DNA of 64,000 bases from Bifidobacterium polysaccharolyticum (GCF_016101585.1 NZ_JACFQG010000001.1:434001-498000), one strand, 5' to 3'; counted from the stretch's first letter, positions 1-10,853 are shown. Program-made: numbers and translations. The notes: generated by a model not told the origin, from the sequence alone.

Positions 1-205
1 TGGCTACTGCGCTGCCCACATAGACATCGATGCTGTCCATGAGCATTCCCGCGGCCACCAGGGCCACGATCTTGTAAAAAGTAGCCGATTCACGAGCATT
101 ATCTACTCGCTGGGTAATCTCGCGGACCGCCAGGTCGTCCTCGGCCACACCGAGACCCTTTGATTGTTCGGATATGTCTGCTTTGTCAATGACCGCTGTC
201 GACAT
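1..205 (-). CDS. MFS transporter, N-terminal fragment (cut by window edge)
   Basis: Reading leftward from an ATG at 205, 68 codons are open to the window edge. The first 45 residues are hydrophilic, beginning MSTAVIDKADISEQSKG. A first membrane segment follows, about residues 46-68, containing AAGMLMDSIDVYVGSA. That pattern (G, then L/M-x-D-x-x-D-x-Y in helix 1) is typical of metabolite:proton symporters of the major facilitator superfamily. The substrate cannot be told because the rest lies outside the window. The gene is separated from rarA by about 185 bases that hold a plausible promoter. Calling it an MFS protein from one helix is an inference; the reading frame and start are directly visible. 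Confidence 0.6.
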   Translation of the reverse strand, partial: MSTAVIDKADISEQSKGLGVAEDDLAVREITQRVDNARESATFYKIVALVAAGMLMDSIDVYVGSAVA

Positions 206-371
206 CGTCACCCTCGCGCCCGTGCATGAGGCAGGCAAACCCCATGCGTCCATGCCAGGCCTGCCGACGACGACAGACTCCTTGTGGGAGCGTGGCGACC
301 GTCAATATGGAAGGCCTGGACCCTGCGGCGTTTCGGTCATTGTGTGGCTGCTCAACGTCTATTGGGTGTTC

Positions 372-400
372 AGTATAGGAGTCTCGGCGGTCATTGCCTA
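372..400 (-). promoter_or_regulatory. Candidate promoter for the MFS gene
   Basis: On the minus strand TAGGCA (400-395), a 17-base spacer and TATACT (377-372) form a sigma-70-like promoter. The -10 is close to consensus and the -35 matches four of six bases of TTGACA. The -35 overlaps the stop of rarA. It would leave an untranslated leader of about 160 bases before the MFS start at 205. Confidence 0.4.
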
Positions 401-1785
401 GACCCGGCGTTTCCCTCCGGCGCGGCGGCCCTGTCCAGGATGGCCCTGATGGCCTCCAGCCGGGGACCCAGCTGGCGCTCATAGCCCCGATTATTCGGGT
501 GGTAATAGCGTCGTCCGACCAATTCGTCCGGCATGTACTGCTGGGGTGCCACTGCGTCCGGCGCATCGTGGGCATACTGATAGCCTTCGTGGTTGCCCCA
601 GGCCTTCATCAGCTTGGTGGGAGCGTTGCGCAGATGAAGGGGAACCTGGCCGATATGCCCGGCGTCCACGTCTTCCAGGGCCTGGTTGATGGCCAGGTAG
701 GACGCGTTGGACTTGGGTGCGGTAGCCACGGCGATAACTGCCTCGGCCAGGATCAGGCGGGCCTCAGGCATGCCCACCATGGCCACGGCCTGAGCAGCTG
801 CGACCGTGATCTCCAACACCTCCGGAGAAGCCATGCCTACCTCCTCGGCAGAGGCGATCATGATTCGTCGGGCGATGAAGCGCGGATCTTCGCCAGCCCG
901 GATCATCCGAGCCAGGTAGTGCAGGGCCGCATCCACGTCAGAACCCCGCATTGACTTGATGAAGGCCGATGCCACGTCGTAGTGATCGTCACCCTTCTTG
1001 TCATAGCGGACAGAGGCCACGTCCATGACCGAGGAGACCACCTTGGCATTGATCAGCGGCCGACGCGCCCCCTTGGCACGAGGCCCGTCCTCGGTGACAG
1101 CTCCCGCTGCAGCCTCCAAAATGGTCAGAGCACGACGGGCATCACCTCCGGAAAAACGCACGATCTGGTCCAAAGCCTCTGGATCCAGTCTTACCTGATC
1201 CTTGAGCCCCCGCTGGTCCTTGACAGCCCTGCGGACCAGCTTGGCCAGGTCCTGATCGTCCAAGGCCTCCAGCTTGACCACCACCGAGCGCGAAAGCAGG
1301 GGCGAGATGACCGAAAAGCTGGGATTCTCCGTGGTGGCTGCGATAAAAGTCACATCCCGATTCTCTACGCTGGGCAGCAGTGCATCCTGCTGCGACTTGG
1401 AAAAACGGTGGACCTCATCGATGAAGAGGACCGTTTCCTGCCCCTGACTGACCAGCCGCTCACGAGCCTGGGCGATAACCTGCCGGACCTCCTTAACCCC
1501 CGAGGTAACAGCCGAAAGCTCCTCGAAATGCCGCCCGGATTGTCGGGCGACGATGTAGGCCAGGGTGGTCTTGCCCACACCGGGAGGACCGAAAAGAATA
1601 ACCGAGCTGGGAGCCGTCAGACGGTTGTTCGGATCCGACCGGGCCAGGCGCTCCAAGGGGGTTCCAGGGGCTGTGACCTTGTCCTGGCCGACCACCTCGT
1701 CCAGGCTTCTGGGCCGCATCCTGACAGCCAAAGGCAGGGTGTGCTCCTCGGGGGGATCAGCCGCCTGGAAGAGATCATCAACCAT
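391..1785 (-). CDS. rarA: Replication-associated recombination protein A (MgsA/RarA), AAA+ ATPase
   Basis: A clamp-loader-like AAA+ ATPase that acts at stalled replication forks. The 464-residue protein has the RarA opening MRPRSLDEVVGQ near residue 25, Walker A GPPGVGKTT near 69 and Walker B LFIDEVHRFSKSQQDALLP near 122. A sensor motif ATTENPSF follows, then the C-terminal tetramerisation region (AEEVGMASPEVL, HLRNAPTKLMK). Length is normal for the family. I chose the ATG at 1785 because GAGG lies eight bases upstream; a TTG two codons earlier is too close to it. The gene stands alone, divergent from the amino-acid transporter at 2055. Confidence 0.95.
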   Translation of the reverse strand: MVDDLFQAADPPEEHTLPLAVRMRPRSLDEVVGQDKVTAPGTPLERLARSDPNNRLTAPSSVILFGPPGVGKTTLAYIVARQSGRHFEELSAVTSGVKEVRQVIAQARERLVSQGQETVLFIDEVHRFSKSQQDALLPSVENRDVTFIAATTENPSFSVISPLLSRSVVVKLEALDDQDLAKLVRRAVKDQRGLKDQVRLDPEALDQIVRFSGGDARRALTILEAAAGAVTEDGPRAKGARRPLINAKVVSSVMDVASVRYDKKGDDHYDVASAFIKSMRGSDVDAALHYLARMIRAGEDPRFIARRIMIASAEEVGMASPEVLEITVAAAQAVAMVGMPEARLILAEAVIAVATAPKSNASYLAINQALEDVDAGHIGQVPLHLRNAPTKLMKAWGNHEGYQYAHDAPDAVAPQQYMPDELVGRRYYHPNNRGYERQLGPRLEAIRAILDRAAAPEGNAGSRQ

Positions 1786-2054
1786 CTGCAATACCTCATT
1801 CCTCGGGGCCCCTATGGCTCCCCGCCCTCACCAGCATAGGCCTGAGCCTGCCACAAATAGCAAGACGAACGCGCTAGACTGGAAACCTATATGGCCGTAT
1901 CGCCCAGCGCGTAGTTGGGTTCCAGAAATACGGTGTGTGTACAGTTTACTGGTCATCAGCCTGGATATCTTCAGGAAAGTCCATGGGCGGCAGCAAGGCC
2001 TGTCGCCTGAAAAATCGGGACCGGTACAGGTCGGAGCAATAAGGAGAATCGCCA

Positions 2055-3569
2055 GTGATCGCCAAGCATGTTCGCCAGGGATGGACATCGGGTCCAGGCA
2101 TGTGGGTCGTCGGCCTGCTCGCCCTGGTCCTGGGGCTCTCAGCCCTGATCGTCGCCCCCCTGGCCACGCCGGCGCAGGCGACCCAGGACTCCCCCGCCGC
2201 GCAGGCGGTCCACGGACGAACCTTCCGCGTCGCCACCGACACCACTTTTGCCCCCTTCGAATTCAGGGACTCCTCTGGCAATCTGGTCGGCATCGATATG
2301 GATCTGATTCGCAAGATCGCCGATATTGAGGGGTTCTCGGTGCAGATCCAGTCCTTGGGCTTCAACGCCGCCCTGCAGGCCTTGAACTCCCAGCAGGCCG
2401 ATGTGGTCATAGCCGGCATGACCATCACCGACCAGCGCAAACAGGTCTACGATTTCACCGACCCATATTTCGACTCCGGCGTACAGATGGCCATCGCCAA
2501 GGACAACGACCAGATCCACAGCTACAAGGATCTGCAAGGCACGGTGGTGGCCGTGAAGATGGGTAGCGAGGGTGAGGCTTTCGCCAAGCAGCGTGCAGCC
2601 CAATACGGCTTCACAGTCAAGGCGGTGGACCAGTCCTCCACCATGTACGAGATGGTCAAGTCCGGCAATGCCCAAGCGGTCATCGATGACTACCCGGTCC
2701 TGGCCTACGGCATCGCCCAGGGCAACGGACTGAAGACCGTGACCAAGAAGGAGCCTGGCGCCTCCTACGGGGCAGCCGTCCGCAAGGGCGAGAACAAGGA
2801 GTTCGTAGCCGCCTTCAACGAGGGTCTGGCCAAGATGAAGGCCGACGGCAGCTATAAGAAGCTGGTTGATTCCTACGTAGGCAGCGGCCACTCCAGCAAG
2901 AGTGCCTCCGCCTCCAGGCCAGGATTCTTCGAACTGGTCCGCCAGGCATTCCCATCCCTGATGCTGGGCCTGCGCAACACCCTGGCCATCACAGCCATAT
3001 CCTTCGTCATCGCCCTGGCCATCGGCATCATCCTGGGACTGTGGCGGATAAGCCCCAACCGGATCCTGTCCTGGATTGCCCGCATCTACGTGGCGGTCTT
3101 CAGGGGCACACCCGTCCTGGTCTGGGCCTTCTTCTTCTACCTGGGTGTCCCCCAGCTGATCGGCCACCGCATCAGCATCTGGCTGGCCGGCGCGCTGACA
3201 TTGTCCCTCAACTCCGGAGCCTATCTGGTGGAGATCGTGCGCGGGGCCATTGACTCGGTGGACGTCGGGCAGATGGAGGGGGCCCGTAGCCTGGGCCTGA
3301 CACGACGCATGGCCTTGCGCCGGGTCATCCTGCCCCAGGCCGTAAGGTTCGCCTCGCCCTCCATCATCAACCAGCTGGTCATCATGCTCAAGGATTCCTC
3401 CCTGCTGCTGGCCATCGGCTTCGGCGAACTGCTCTACCAGGCACAGCAGATCTACGCGGCCAACTTCCGCGTGACCGAAACCCTGTTCATGGTGGGCGTC
3501 ATCTACTTCGTCGCCATCAGCGCCCTGACCTGGATGGCCAATATGCTCGATAGGAGGCTGCATCGATGA
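2055..3569 (+). CDS. Amino-acid ABC transporter, fused solute-binding protein and permease
   Basis: One 504-residue polypeptide joins an extracellular binding domain to a membrane permease of the polar amino-acid (GlnH/GlnP) type. A signal/anchor segment lies at about residues 16-42. The family 3 binding domain runs about 55-275 ([14 protein letters not shown], then [11 protein letters not shown]). The permease is about 290-500, with the EAA-type loop that contacts the ATPase ([19 protein letters not shown]) near 410. The start is GTG with AAGGAG eight bases upstream. It overlaps the ATPase gene by four bases (ATGA), so the two are translationally coupled. Glutamine or another polar amino acid is the likely substrate, by family only. 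Confidence 0.9.
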   Translation: MIAKHVRQGWTSGPGMWVVGLLALVLGLSALIVAPLATPAQATQDSPAAQAVHGRTFRVATDTTFAPFEFRDSSGNLVGIDMDLIRKIADIEGFSVQIQSLGFNAALQALNSQQADVVIAGMTITDQRKQVYDFTDPYFDSGVQMAIAKDNDQIHSYKDLQGTVVAVKMGSEGEAFAKQRAAQYGFTVKAVDQSSTMYEMVKSGNAQAVIDDYPVLAYGIAQGNGLKTVTKKEPGASYGAAVRKGENKEFVAAFNEGLAKMKADGSYKKLVDSYVGSGHSSKSASASRPGFFELVRQAFPSLMLGLRNTLAITAISFVIALAIGIILGLWRISPNRILSWIARIYVAVFRGTPVLVWAFFFYLGVPQLIGHRISIWLAGALTLSLNSGAYLVEIVRGAIDSVDVGQMEGARSLGLTRRMALRRVILPQAVRFASPSIINQLVIMLKDSSLLLAIGFGELLYQAQQIYAANFRVTETLFMVGVIYFVAISALTWMANMLDRRLHR

Positions 3570-4381
3570 ACTTCGAGGACCCGGACATGGACACCGGACG
3601 ACTGACCCGTCGCATCCGCCAGAACCAAAGTCGCCGCAACCAGGGAGAGTCCCAGATGGCCGTATCCATCCGCGACCTGCACAAGCGCTACGGCGACACC
3701 GAGGTCCTCAAGGGGATCGACATGGAGGTCAAGCCGGGCGAGGTCATCTCCATCATCGGCCCCTCCGGCGCGGGCAAGTCCACCCTGCTGCGCTGCATCA
3801 ACGCCCTGGAGATGCCGACCTCGGGCACCATCAGCGTCTATGGAATCGACATTTCCGATCCAAAGACCAACATCGACAAGCTGCGCGAGCACGTGGGCAT
3901 GGTCTTCCAGCACTTCAACCTCTTCCCCAACATGAGTGTGGCCGACAACATCATGCTGGCCCCTCATATGCTGCACAAGACGCCCAAGGAGGATGCCCGT
4001 CAGCAGGCTCTGGACCTGCTGGAGACCGTAGGGCTTCAGGAGAAGGCGGACGCGCGGCCCACGGATCTGTCAGGCGGGCAGCAGCAGCGTGTGGCCATCG
4101 CCCGCGCCCTGGCCATGCACCCGGACATCATGCTCTTCGACGAGGCCACCTCGGCCCTGGATCCGGAGATGGTGGGCGACGTGCTTGAAGTCATCCGCTC
4201 CCTGGCTGAGGGCGGCATGACTATGATTCTGGTCACCCACGAGATGGCCTTCGCCCGGGAGGTCTCCTCCAGGGTGATCTTCACCGATGCCGGGATCATC
4301 GAGGAGGAGGGCACGCCCGAACAGATCTTCGGCCACCCGCAGAGCCCTCGGCTGCAGTCCTTCCTCTCCAAGGTCCTATAG
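3566..4381 (+). CDS. Amino-acid ABC transporter ATP-binding protein (GlnQ type)
   Basis: The ATPase partner of the fused binding protein/permease just upstream. It has Walker [10 protein letters not shown], the Q-loop in [11 protein letters not shown], signature LSGGQQQR and Walker [15 protein letters not shown], followed by VTHEM. All key residues are present. A 30-residue basic, arginine-rich N-terminal extension precedes the usual family start. The ATG at 3566 has a strong AGGAGG site within the preceding gene. An internal ATG at 3656, preceded by GGGAG, gives the conventional protein [14 protein letters not shown] and could be a second start. Confidence 0.93.
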   Translation: MNFEDPDMDTGRLTRRIRQNQSRRNQGESQMAVSIRDLHKRYGDTEVLKGIDMEVKPGEVISIIGPSGAGKSTLLRCINALEMPTSGTISVYGIDISDPKTNIDKLREHVGMVFQHFNLFPNMSVADNIMLAPHMLHKTPKEDARQQALDLLETVGLQEKADARPTDLSGGQQQRVAIARALAMHPDIMLFDEATSALDPEMVGDVLEVIRSLAEGGMTMILVTHEMAFAREVSSRVIFTDAGIIEEEGTPEQIFGHPQSPRLQSFLSKVL

Positions 4382-4391
4382 GGACCCGGGT

Positions 4392-6995
4392 TTATAGGTC
4401 CATCAGTTCCTCGATGGGACCCACCCGGTACTCCTTGAAGACCACCTGGCCGCTCTCCTGGGTGGCATCCAGATCCACGATGCCTGCGATGCCCCAGTCG
4501 CGCTCCCCCTCGACGTCGTCGAAGATCTGTTGGACCCGCCAGGTGTGCCCCTGGTACTCGTCACGGTCATCCAGGCTGAAGAAGTCCGAGGACCTGGCCT
4601 GGGCATCGGTCAGAATCTGCTCATGGTCCTCGTAAAGGTCGTCCAGCGCGTCGCTCCAGGCCCGCAGGCCATAGCCCCAGTCCGCATCCAGGTCGGCCAG
4701 GACCTCCGGCCGGTCGGCGGCAACCAGCTCCACCCGCTGGAACATGGCGTTGCGCACCAGCAGGGTCAGTCCCCGCCGGTCCGCCACCACCTGGTTCTCC
4801 ACCTTGGGCGGAGCGGCATCCAGGCCGCTTGCGACTTCGCCATTTTCAGCCCTGCCCGCGGCCTCCCACTCATCCACCAGGCTGGAATCCACCGAGCGCA
4901 CAATAAGTCCCAGCCAGGCCAGGATGTCCTCCAGCCGCTCATCCATGAACTCTTCGGGAACCGTCCTGCTGAGCGCCCGATAGGCGTCGGACAGATAGCG
5001 CAGCAGTGTCCCCTCCGACCGGGATATTCCGTAGCGGGCGATGTAACCGTTGAAGTCCGAGGCCGTCTCGATCATGTCCCGCAGAACGGACTTGGGGTGG
5101 ATCTCATAGTCGTTGGCCCAGGGAACATCCCGACGGTAGCGGTCGAAGGCCTCCCCCAGCAGCTCCTCCAGGGGCTTGGGCCAGGTCACCTCCTGCAGAC
5201 GCTCCATCCGTTCCTCGTACTCCAGGCCATCCTCCTTCATCTGCTGGATGGCCGCGTCACGGGCCTGCCGCTGCTGGGCCTTGAGAATCTGCCGGGGATC
5301 CTCCAGGGTGGCCTCGACCATGGAGAGCAGATTCATGTCGTAGTCAGGGTCCTCGGGATCCAGCAGCTCCAGGGCGGCCAGCAGGAAGGGCGAAAGAGGC
5401 TGATCCAGGGCGAAGTCCTCGGGCAGGTCCACGGTCGTGAAGTAGTCCAGGCCGCCGTCGGGGTTTCGTTCGGTCTCGATGACCCCGGTGTCGGTCAGGG
5501 TCTGGAAGATCTCGTCGGCCCGGTCCTGCAGATGCTCCTTCTGCTGCGGTGTCTGACGGGAGTCCTCGATCAGGTCCTCCACCCGTCTCCTGGCATCCCC
5601 ACCCTGGTCGACCTCGTTGAGCACCATGGCATGGGAGATCTTCAGGTGCGGCGTCAGGGTCTCGGGACGGGCCTCGATCAGCTTGTCGAAGGTCCCCTTG
5701 CCCCAGGTAACAAACCCCTCCTGGGGCTTCTTGCGTTTGATCCGCTTGAGCTTCTTGGGGTCGTTGCCAGCCTTGGCCACGGCCCGGGCGTTCTCAATCT
5801 CGTATTCGGGGGCCTCGGCCACGACCAGTCCACTGGTATCGAAGCCCATGCGCCCGGCCCTGCCTGCGATTTGGTGGAATTCACGGGCCCGCAGACGGCG
5901 CATCCTGTAGCCGTCGAACTTGGTCAGTCCGGTCAGCAGGACCGTGTGGATGGGCACGTTGATGCCAACCCCCAGAGTGTCCGTGCCACAGATGACCGGC
6001 AGAAGTCCATCCTGGGCCAGCTGCTCCACCAGACGCCGGTACCTGGGCAGCATGCCCGCATGGTGGACCCCGACCCCGGTGCGCAGCAGCCGCTGCAGAA
6101 TCCTGCCGAAGGCCGTGGTGAAGCGGGTGCCGGCCATGGTCTCCTTGATCCGGTCGCGCTGGCCCCGGTCGGAGACCCCCGTGCTGGACAGGGCCTGGGC
6201 CGTCTCCAGGGCGGCATCCTGTGAGAAGTGGACGATGTAGACCGGCGAATCCCCATCGGCCAGCAAGGACTCCACAGTGTTAGGCAAGGGGGTGTCCACG
6301 TAGCGGTAGTCCAGAGGCACCGGTCGGGGGGCATCGGCGACGATGTCCACCCCCACCCCGGTTTTGCGCTCCAGGTCCACGGCGATCTGATCCACGTCGC
6401 CCAGGGTGGCCGACATGAGCAGGAACTGCACATCGGGCAGGGTCAGCAGGGGCACCTGCCAGGCCCAGCCTCGGTCCGGATCCCCGTAATAGTGGAACTC
6501 ATCCATGGCCACACAGCCGATATCGGCATGGCGACCCTCCCTGAGCGCCTGGTTGGCCAGGATCTCGGCAGTGCAGCAGATGACCGGGGCATCCGTGTTG
6601 ATATGGGTGTCGCCGGTGATCATGCCAACACGGTCGCGGCCCAGAACCGAAACCAGGTCGAAGAACTTCTCGGAGACCAGGGCCTTGATGGGAGCCGTGT
6701 AATAGGAGCGCCGCCCAGTGCACAGGGCGATGAAATGCATGGCCAGGGCCACCATGGACTTGCCCGAGCCGGTCGGGGTCGACAAAATCACATGGTCGCC
6801 AGAAACCAGGGAGAGGACGGCCTCCTCCTGATGCGGCCAGGGGGTGATGCCCCGGGAAGCCACCCAGGAGAAGAAACGGTCGTAGATCTGATCCTCGGTC
6901 AGATTGCGGGGGCCTCCCGCCTCAGGGACCAGGTCGCCCAGAGATGGAGGCTGGTCGGTTGAGGCGGTTGAGGAATCAGCATGTTCTTGGACCAT
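4392..6995 (-). CDS. Ski2-like superfamily 2 RNA/DNA helicase (HelY/Mtr4-like)
   Basis: An 867-residue DExH helicase. Visible motifs are Walker A STPTGSGKSM near residue 75, motif II AMDEFHYYGD, motif III LMSATLG, and motif VI HQIAGRAGRMGFD. A long helical C-terminal part of the Ski2/DSHCT kind follows. Such proteins unwind structured RNA in decay or processing; actinobacterial HelY function is poorly defined. The frame stays open upstream to 7361, but that part runs antisense into the end of the permease gene and lacks family similarity, so I start at the ATG at 6995 (MVQEHADSS). Its end meets glnQ convergently with ten bases between. Confidence 0.9.
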   Translation of the reverse strand: MVQEHADSSTASTDQPPSLGDLVPEAGGPRNLTEDQIYDRFFSWVASRGITPWPHQEEAVLSLVSGDHVILSTPTGSGKSMVALAMHFIALCTGRRSYYTAPIKALVSEKFFDLVSVLGRDRVGMITGDTHINTDAPVICCTAEILANQALREGRHADIGCVAMDEFHYYGDPDRGWAWQVPLLTLPDVQFLLMSATLGDVDQIAVDLERKTGVGVDIVADAPRPVPLDYRYVDTPLPNTVESLLADGDSPVYIVHFSQDAALETAQALSSTGVSDRGQRDRIKETMAGTRFTTAFGRILQRLLRTGVGVHHAGMLPRYRRLVEQLAQDGLLPVICGTDTLGVGINVPIHTVLLTGLTKFDGYRMRRLRAREFHQIAGRAGRMGFDTSGLVVAEAPEYEIENARAVAKAGNDPKKLKRIKRKKPQEGFVTWGKGTFDKLIEARPETLTPHLKISHAMVLNEVDQGGDARRRVEDLIEDSRQTPQQKEHLQDRADEIFQTLTDTGVIETERNPDGGLDYFTTVDLPEDFALDQPLSPFLLAALELLDPEDPDYDMNLLSMVEATLEDPRQILKAQQRQARDAAIQQMKEDGLEYEERMERLQEVTWPKPLEELLGEAFDRYRRDVPWANDYEIHPKSVLRDMIETASDFNGYIARYGISRSEGTLLRYLSDAYRALSRTVPEEFMDERLEDILAWLGLIVRSVDSSLVDEWEAAGRAENGEVASGLDAAPPKVENQVVADRRGLTLLVRNAMFQRVELVAADRPEVLADLDADWGYGLRAWSDALDDLYEDHEQILTDAQARSSDFFSLDDRDEYQGHTWRVQQIFDDVEGERDWGIAGIVDLDATQESGQVVFKEYRVGPIEELMDL

Positions 6996-7104
6996 GTCCA
7001 CCAGTCTATCCGGCCAGGCACACAAGTCCGGCCGGACACAGGCTTCGTCAACTAAGTCCAGAAATGGGAAAGCCGCCAGACAGGGAACAGCAAGGAGCTC
7101 TTCG

Positions 7105-8295
7105 TCAGCTCCTGTTCTTGCTGTCTTTGTCGCTGCCGCCTTTCTTCTCCTTCCTGGTCCTCCCCTCGGCTTTCTGCTCACCACCGGAGCGGCTGCCACG
7201 GCCGGGTTTAAGGAAGTCCGGAATCTCAAGGCTCGCCTTGTGCGGATCGACCAGCGTGTCGGGCTGAGTCCGGTCATAGCCCTGGATGTAGCGGGTCTTC
7301 CTCCAGTGCTGGATGGAGGCATTGGATCCACGGTGGTGGGCGTGGTACTGCAACGGCGCACCGCCGTACCGGTCCTCGTCCACCTCCTTGGCTACGGCTA
7401 TCTGGTTGACGTTGGAGGGATCCATGATGGCCACGGGCGCGGCCGGCTCCACGAAGTCGGCGGGGGCGGCAGTGCGCTCCTGCATCTTTTTCGGTAGCCA
7501 GCGGGCAAAGTGGGACAGCAGGAAGCAGACGAAGAAGTAGACCACCGAGGCCACCACCAGGGTCTGCAGGATGTTGAAGTACATGGAGCCCAGACGACGG
7601 GACTCCTGCAGCAGATCCGTGTACATGATGATGGATCCCAGAGCCGTATCCTTGAGAACCACGACCAGCTGGGTCACAGCCGCCGGCAGCATGGCGTAGA
7701 CGGCCTGGGGAACCTCGATCTGCATCAGCGACTGGGTCCTGGTCAGCCCCAGGGCCAGGGAGGCTTCTCGCTGGCCGTTGGGCAGGTTGCCCACGCCCGA
7801 ACGGATCAGCTCGGCCACCACTGAGCCGTTGTAGAGGATCAGGCCTAGTACGACAGCCCAATAGGAGGCCTGGCTGACTCCTGCAAAGGCGAACCAGCGC
7901 CAGAAGAAGATCATCATCATCAGCACCGGAACGGCCCGGCAGAACTCCACGATGATTCCTGAGACTGCCCTTACCAGCCAGTTGGGCAGCAGACGGCCAA
8001 GGCCGAAGACAAACCCGAAGATGACCGAGCCAATCACAGCAACCACCGAAGCCTTGATGGTCAGCCAGAGCCCAGGCAGATAGAAGTCCGACCAAGCTTC
8101 GTAGTCCAGGGCCGGACGCCAAAGCTCCCAGCTGAGCTGGTTCTCCCCATCAGGAGGATTGTGCAGCCTCATCAGCACCAGAATGACCACTATGGCGAAG
8201 ATGATAGCGGCTATCCAATTGGCGATTCGTATGGTGCGCCGACCCTTGGGACCGGGCTGATCGAAGAGCAGCGAGCTCTCATTATCTGGTGCCAT
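7105..8295 (-). CDS. gluD: Glutamate-type ABC transporter permease with long C-terminal tail
   Basis: The second membrane subunit of a four-gene amino-acid importer. Membrane segments start at about residue 25 and continue between about 70 and 260. The ATPase-contact loop contains LPNGQREASLALGLTRTQ. After about residue 268 the protein carries a hydrophilic tail of roughly 130 residues. The tail ends in a lysine/arginine-rich stretch (RTRKEKKGGSDKDSKNRS), which a plain permease does not need. A strong AGGAGG site lies nine bases before the ATG. It is the last gene of the operon, six bases after gluC. Confidence 0.88.
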   Translation of the reverse strand: MAPDNESSLLFDQPGPKGRRTIRIANWIAAIIFAIVVILVLMRLHNPPDGENQLSWELWRPALDYEAWSDFYLPGLWLTIKASVVAVIGSVIFGFVFGLGRLLPNWLVRAVSGIIVEFCRAVPVLMMMIFFWRWFAFAGVSQASYWAVVLGLILYNGSVVAELIRSGVGNLPNGQREASLALGLTRTQSLMQIEVPQAVYAMLPAAVTQLVVVLKDTALGSIIMYTDLLQESRRLGSMYFNILQTLVVASVVYFFVCFLLSHFARWLPKKMQERTAAPADFVEPAAPVAIMDPSNVNQIAVAKEVDEDRYGGAPLQYHAHHRGSNASIQHWRKTRYIQGYDRTQPDTLVDPHKASLEIPDFLKPGRGSRSGGEQKAEGRTRKEKKGGSDKDSKNRS

Positions 8296-8301
8296 GGCCG
8301 C

Positions 8302-8979
8302 TCACCTCCTCACTGCCAGCTTGTTGGACAGGTACGTGGTCAAAGCTCCGATGGGCAAAACCAGAATCACATATCCTAGGGCGAAAATCAGGAAGATGGC
8401 CACAATGGCATTGGCATGGAACTCTATCATCTCGCTCATCAGGGAGGAGCTCTCGGATGCCACGGAGGCTGCTGCAGCCACGGTGGAGTTCTTCAGCAGG
8501 GCGATGAAGGTGTTACCCAAGGGCGCCACCGAACCACGGAAGGCCTGGGGCAGTATGATCTGCGAGGCCGACTGGAAGAAGCTCAGCCCCAGGGCACGGG
8601 CCGCCTCGGCCTGGCCCAGAGGAACCGTGTTGATGCCCGAGCGCAAGGACTCGCAGACAAATGCTGCCGTATACAGGGACAGGCCCGTCACCGCCAGCCA
8701 GAAGAAGTTGACGGAGAATTCCGGCGAGAAGCTGATCTTGAGCTGTGCGAAGGCACCCAGGACCATGAAGACCATGATGATGGTCAAAGGCATGTTCTGG
8801 AAGAACTCCACATACCCTCGGCCGACGGCCCGCAGGGAGGAGATGGGCGAGATGCGCATGATCACCAGGATGATGCCCAGGATCAGCGAGAAGAGGGCCG
8901 ACCAGAGGGTCAGCTGGATGTTGACCCAAAAGGCTGCCGGGATGTCGTAGTCGGTGAACAGTTCGATGATGGTTGACAT
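8302..8979 (-). CDS. gluC: Glutamate-type ABC transporter permease
   Basis: A 225-residue permease of the polar amino-acid family. It has an N-terminal membrane segment (WSALFSLILGIILVIMRIS) and an EAA loop (VPLGQAEAARALGLSFFQSASQ) followed by LPQAFRG. The start at 8979 (MSTIIELFTDYDIP) lies one base after the gluB stop codon, which argues for translational coupling. The frame continues 90 codons upstream inside gluB and that extension was rejected. It is expected to pair with gluD to form the channel. Confidence 0.92.
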   Translation of the reverse strand: MSTIIELFTDYDIPAAFWVNIQLTLWSALFSLILGIILVIMRISPISSLRAVGRGYVEFFQNMPLTIIMVFMVLGAFAQLKISFSPEFSVNFFWLAVTGLSLYTAAFVCESLRSGINTVPLGQAEAARALGLSFFQSASQIILPQAFRGSVAPLGNTFIALLKNSTVAAAASVASESSSLMSEMIEFHANAIVAIFLIFALGYVILVLPIGALTTYLSNKLAVRR

Positions 8980-8980
8980 C

Positions 8981-9832
8981 TCACTCCCCCTCCTTGGGCT
9001 TAGGTGGGTTGTAGCGCGGATCGGGTTTGTAATGGGTGCCCCGGGTGTTGTTCTCGAGCGCCCGCTGCCAGGAGCCGTTGGCCTCCATGTCGGCCAGAGC
9101 CGCGTTGATCTTGTGGGCCAGCTTGGTATTGCCTTTTTTGATGCCCACACCGTAGTACTCCTGGGTGAAGGGCTTGCCCACCAGCCGCAGCCTTCCACGG
9201 GAGGCAGAAGCCAGACCAGCCAGGATGATGTCGTCAGTGGTGACTGCATCGACGATGCCGGAGAAGAGGGCGGTGGCGCATTCGGCGTAGCCCGGCTGCT
9301 CCATCAGCTGGACCTCTTTGGCGAACCGTTTCTTGACGGTGACGGCCGAGGTGGATCCGGTCACTGAGCACAGTCGTTTGCCGTTGAGGTCTTCGGGGCC
9401 ACGGATATGGTGGTCCTCCTTGCGCACCAGCAGGTCCTGTCCGGCCACGATGTAGGGTCCAGCGAAAGAGACGGCCCGCTTGCGCTCATCCGTTATGGAA
9501 TAGGAGGCCAGGATCATGTCCACGTCGCCGTTCTGGAGCATGGCCTCACGCTGCTTTGAGGGGGCCTCCTTCCAGACGATGTCGTCGGGGCTATAACCTA
9601 GCTTGTCGGCGATGTAGGTGGCCACGTCCACGTCAAAGCCCACATAGGTTCCGGCCTTCTTGAAGCCCAGACCAGGCTGGTCGAACTTGATGCCCACCCG
9701 AATCTTGCCTGCCTCCTTGTCGGAGCCGCAGGCCGCCAAGGAGATCAGGCAACCCAAAGCGCACAGGATCGCGGTCAAATTCCTGGCAAGCCGTTTCAAC
9801 GGCTGGCCCATGCCATGCATGCTTGCATTCAT
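8981..9832 (-). CDS. gluB: Glutamate-type ABC transporter substrate-binding lipoprotein
   Basis: A 283-residue family 3 solute-binding protein. The signal sequence (LTAILCALGCLISLAAC) ends in a lipobox, so Cys about 35 should be lipidated and the protein held on the outer face of the membrane. The mature domain starts KIRVGIKFDQPGLGF and contains the amino-acid-binder signature YVGFDVDVATYIA and ITDERKRAVSFAGPY. It sits between the ATPase and the two permease genes. Glutamate as substrate is inferred from operon order and family, not from specific residues. Confidence 0.92.
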   Translation of the reverse strand: MNASMHGMGQPLKRLARNLTAILCALGCLISLAACGSDKEAGKIRVGIKFDQPGLGFKKAGTYVGFDVDVATYIADKLGYSPDDIVWKEAPSKQREAMLQNGDVDMILASYSITDERKRAVSFAGPYIVAGQDLLVRKEDHHIRGPEDLNGKRLCSVTGSTSAVTVKKRFAKEVQLMEQPGYAECATALFSGIVDAVTTDDIILAGLASASRGRLRLVGKPFTQEYYGVGIKKGNTKLAHKINAALADMEANGSWQRALENNTRGTHYKPDPRYNPPKPKEGE

Positions 9833-9854
9833 GCGGATACGCTTCCCTCCTGCT

Positions 9855-10709
<855 letters not shown>

Positions 10710-10789
10710 AGAAACGGTTCTCCTGAAAAGCAGACCCACTGGCCGAACGCGACCGATTGACCTGCTGCGCATAAACTGGCCTAAACAAT

Positions 10790-10821
10790 AAGGGCCGAAA
10801 TCCCGCAGAATTCCAGCCCTT
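10790..10821 (-). terminator. Possible terminator after aspS
   Basis: On the minus strand AAGGGC (10821-10816) pairs with GCCCTT (10795-10790) across a 20-base loop and is followed by ATTGTTTAG. The stem is short and the loop long, so termination efficiency is doubtful. It lies between the aspS stop and gluA. Confidence 0.35.
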
Positions 10822-10853
10822 TTAGACTCTCGTCGACCAGTGACGAAGTGCGC

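Noticed and set aside
4530-6224. A 564-codon open frame opposite the Ski2-like helicase
   Set aside because: Shadow of the helicase, which has all its motifs on the other strand.
6996-7361. N-terminal extension of the Ski2-like helicase
   Set aside because: It runs into the permease coding region, is low-complexity and lacks family similarity; the ATG at 6995 fits better.
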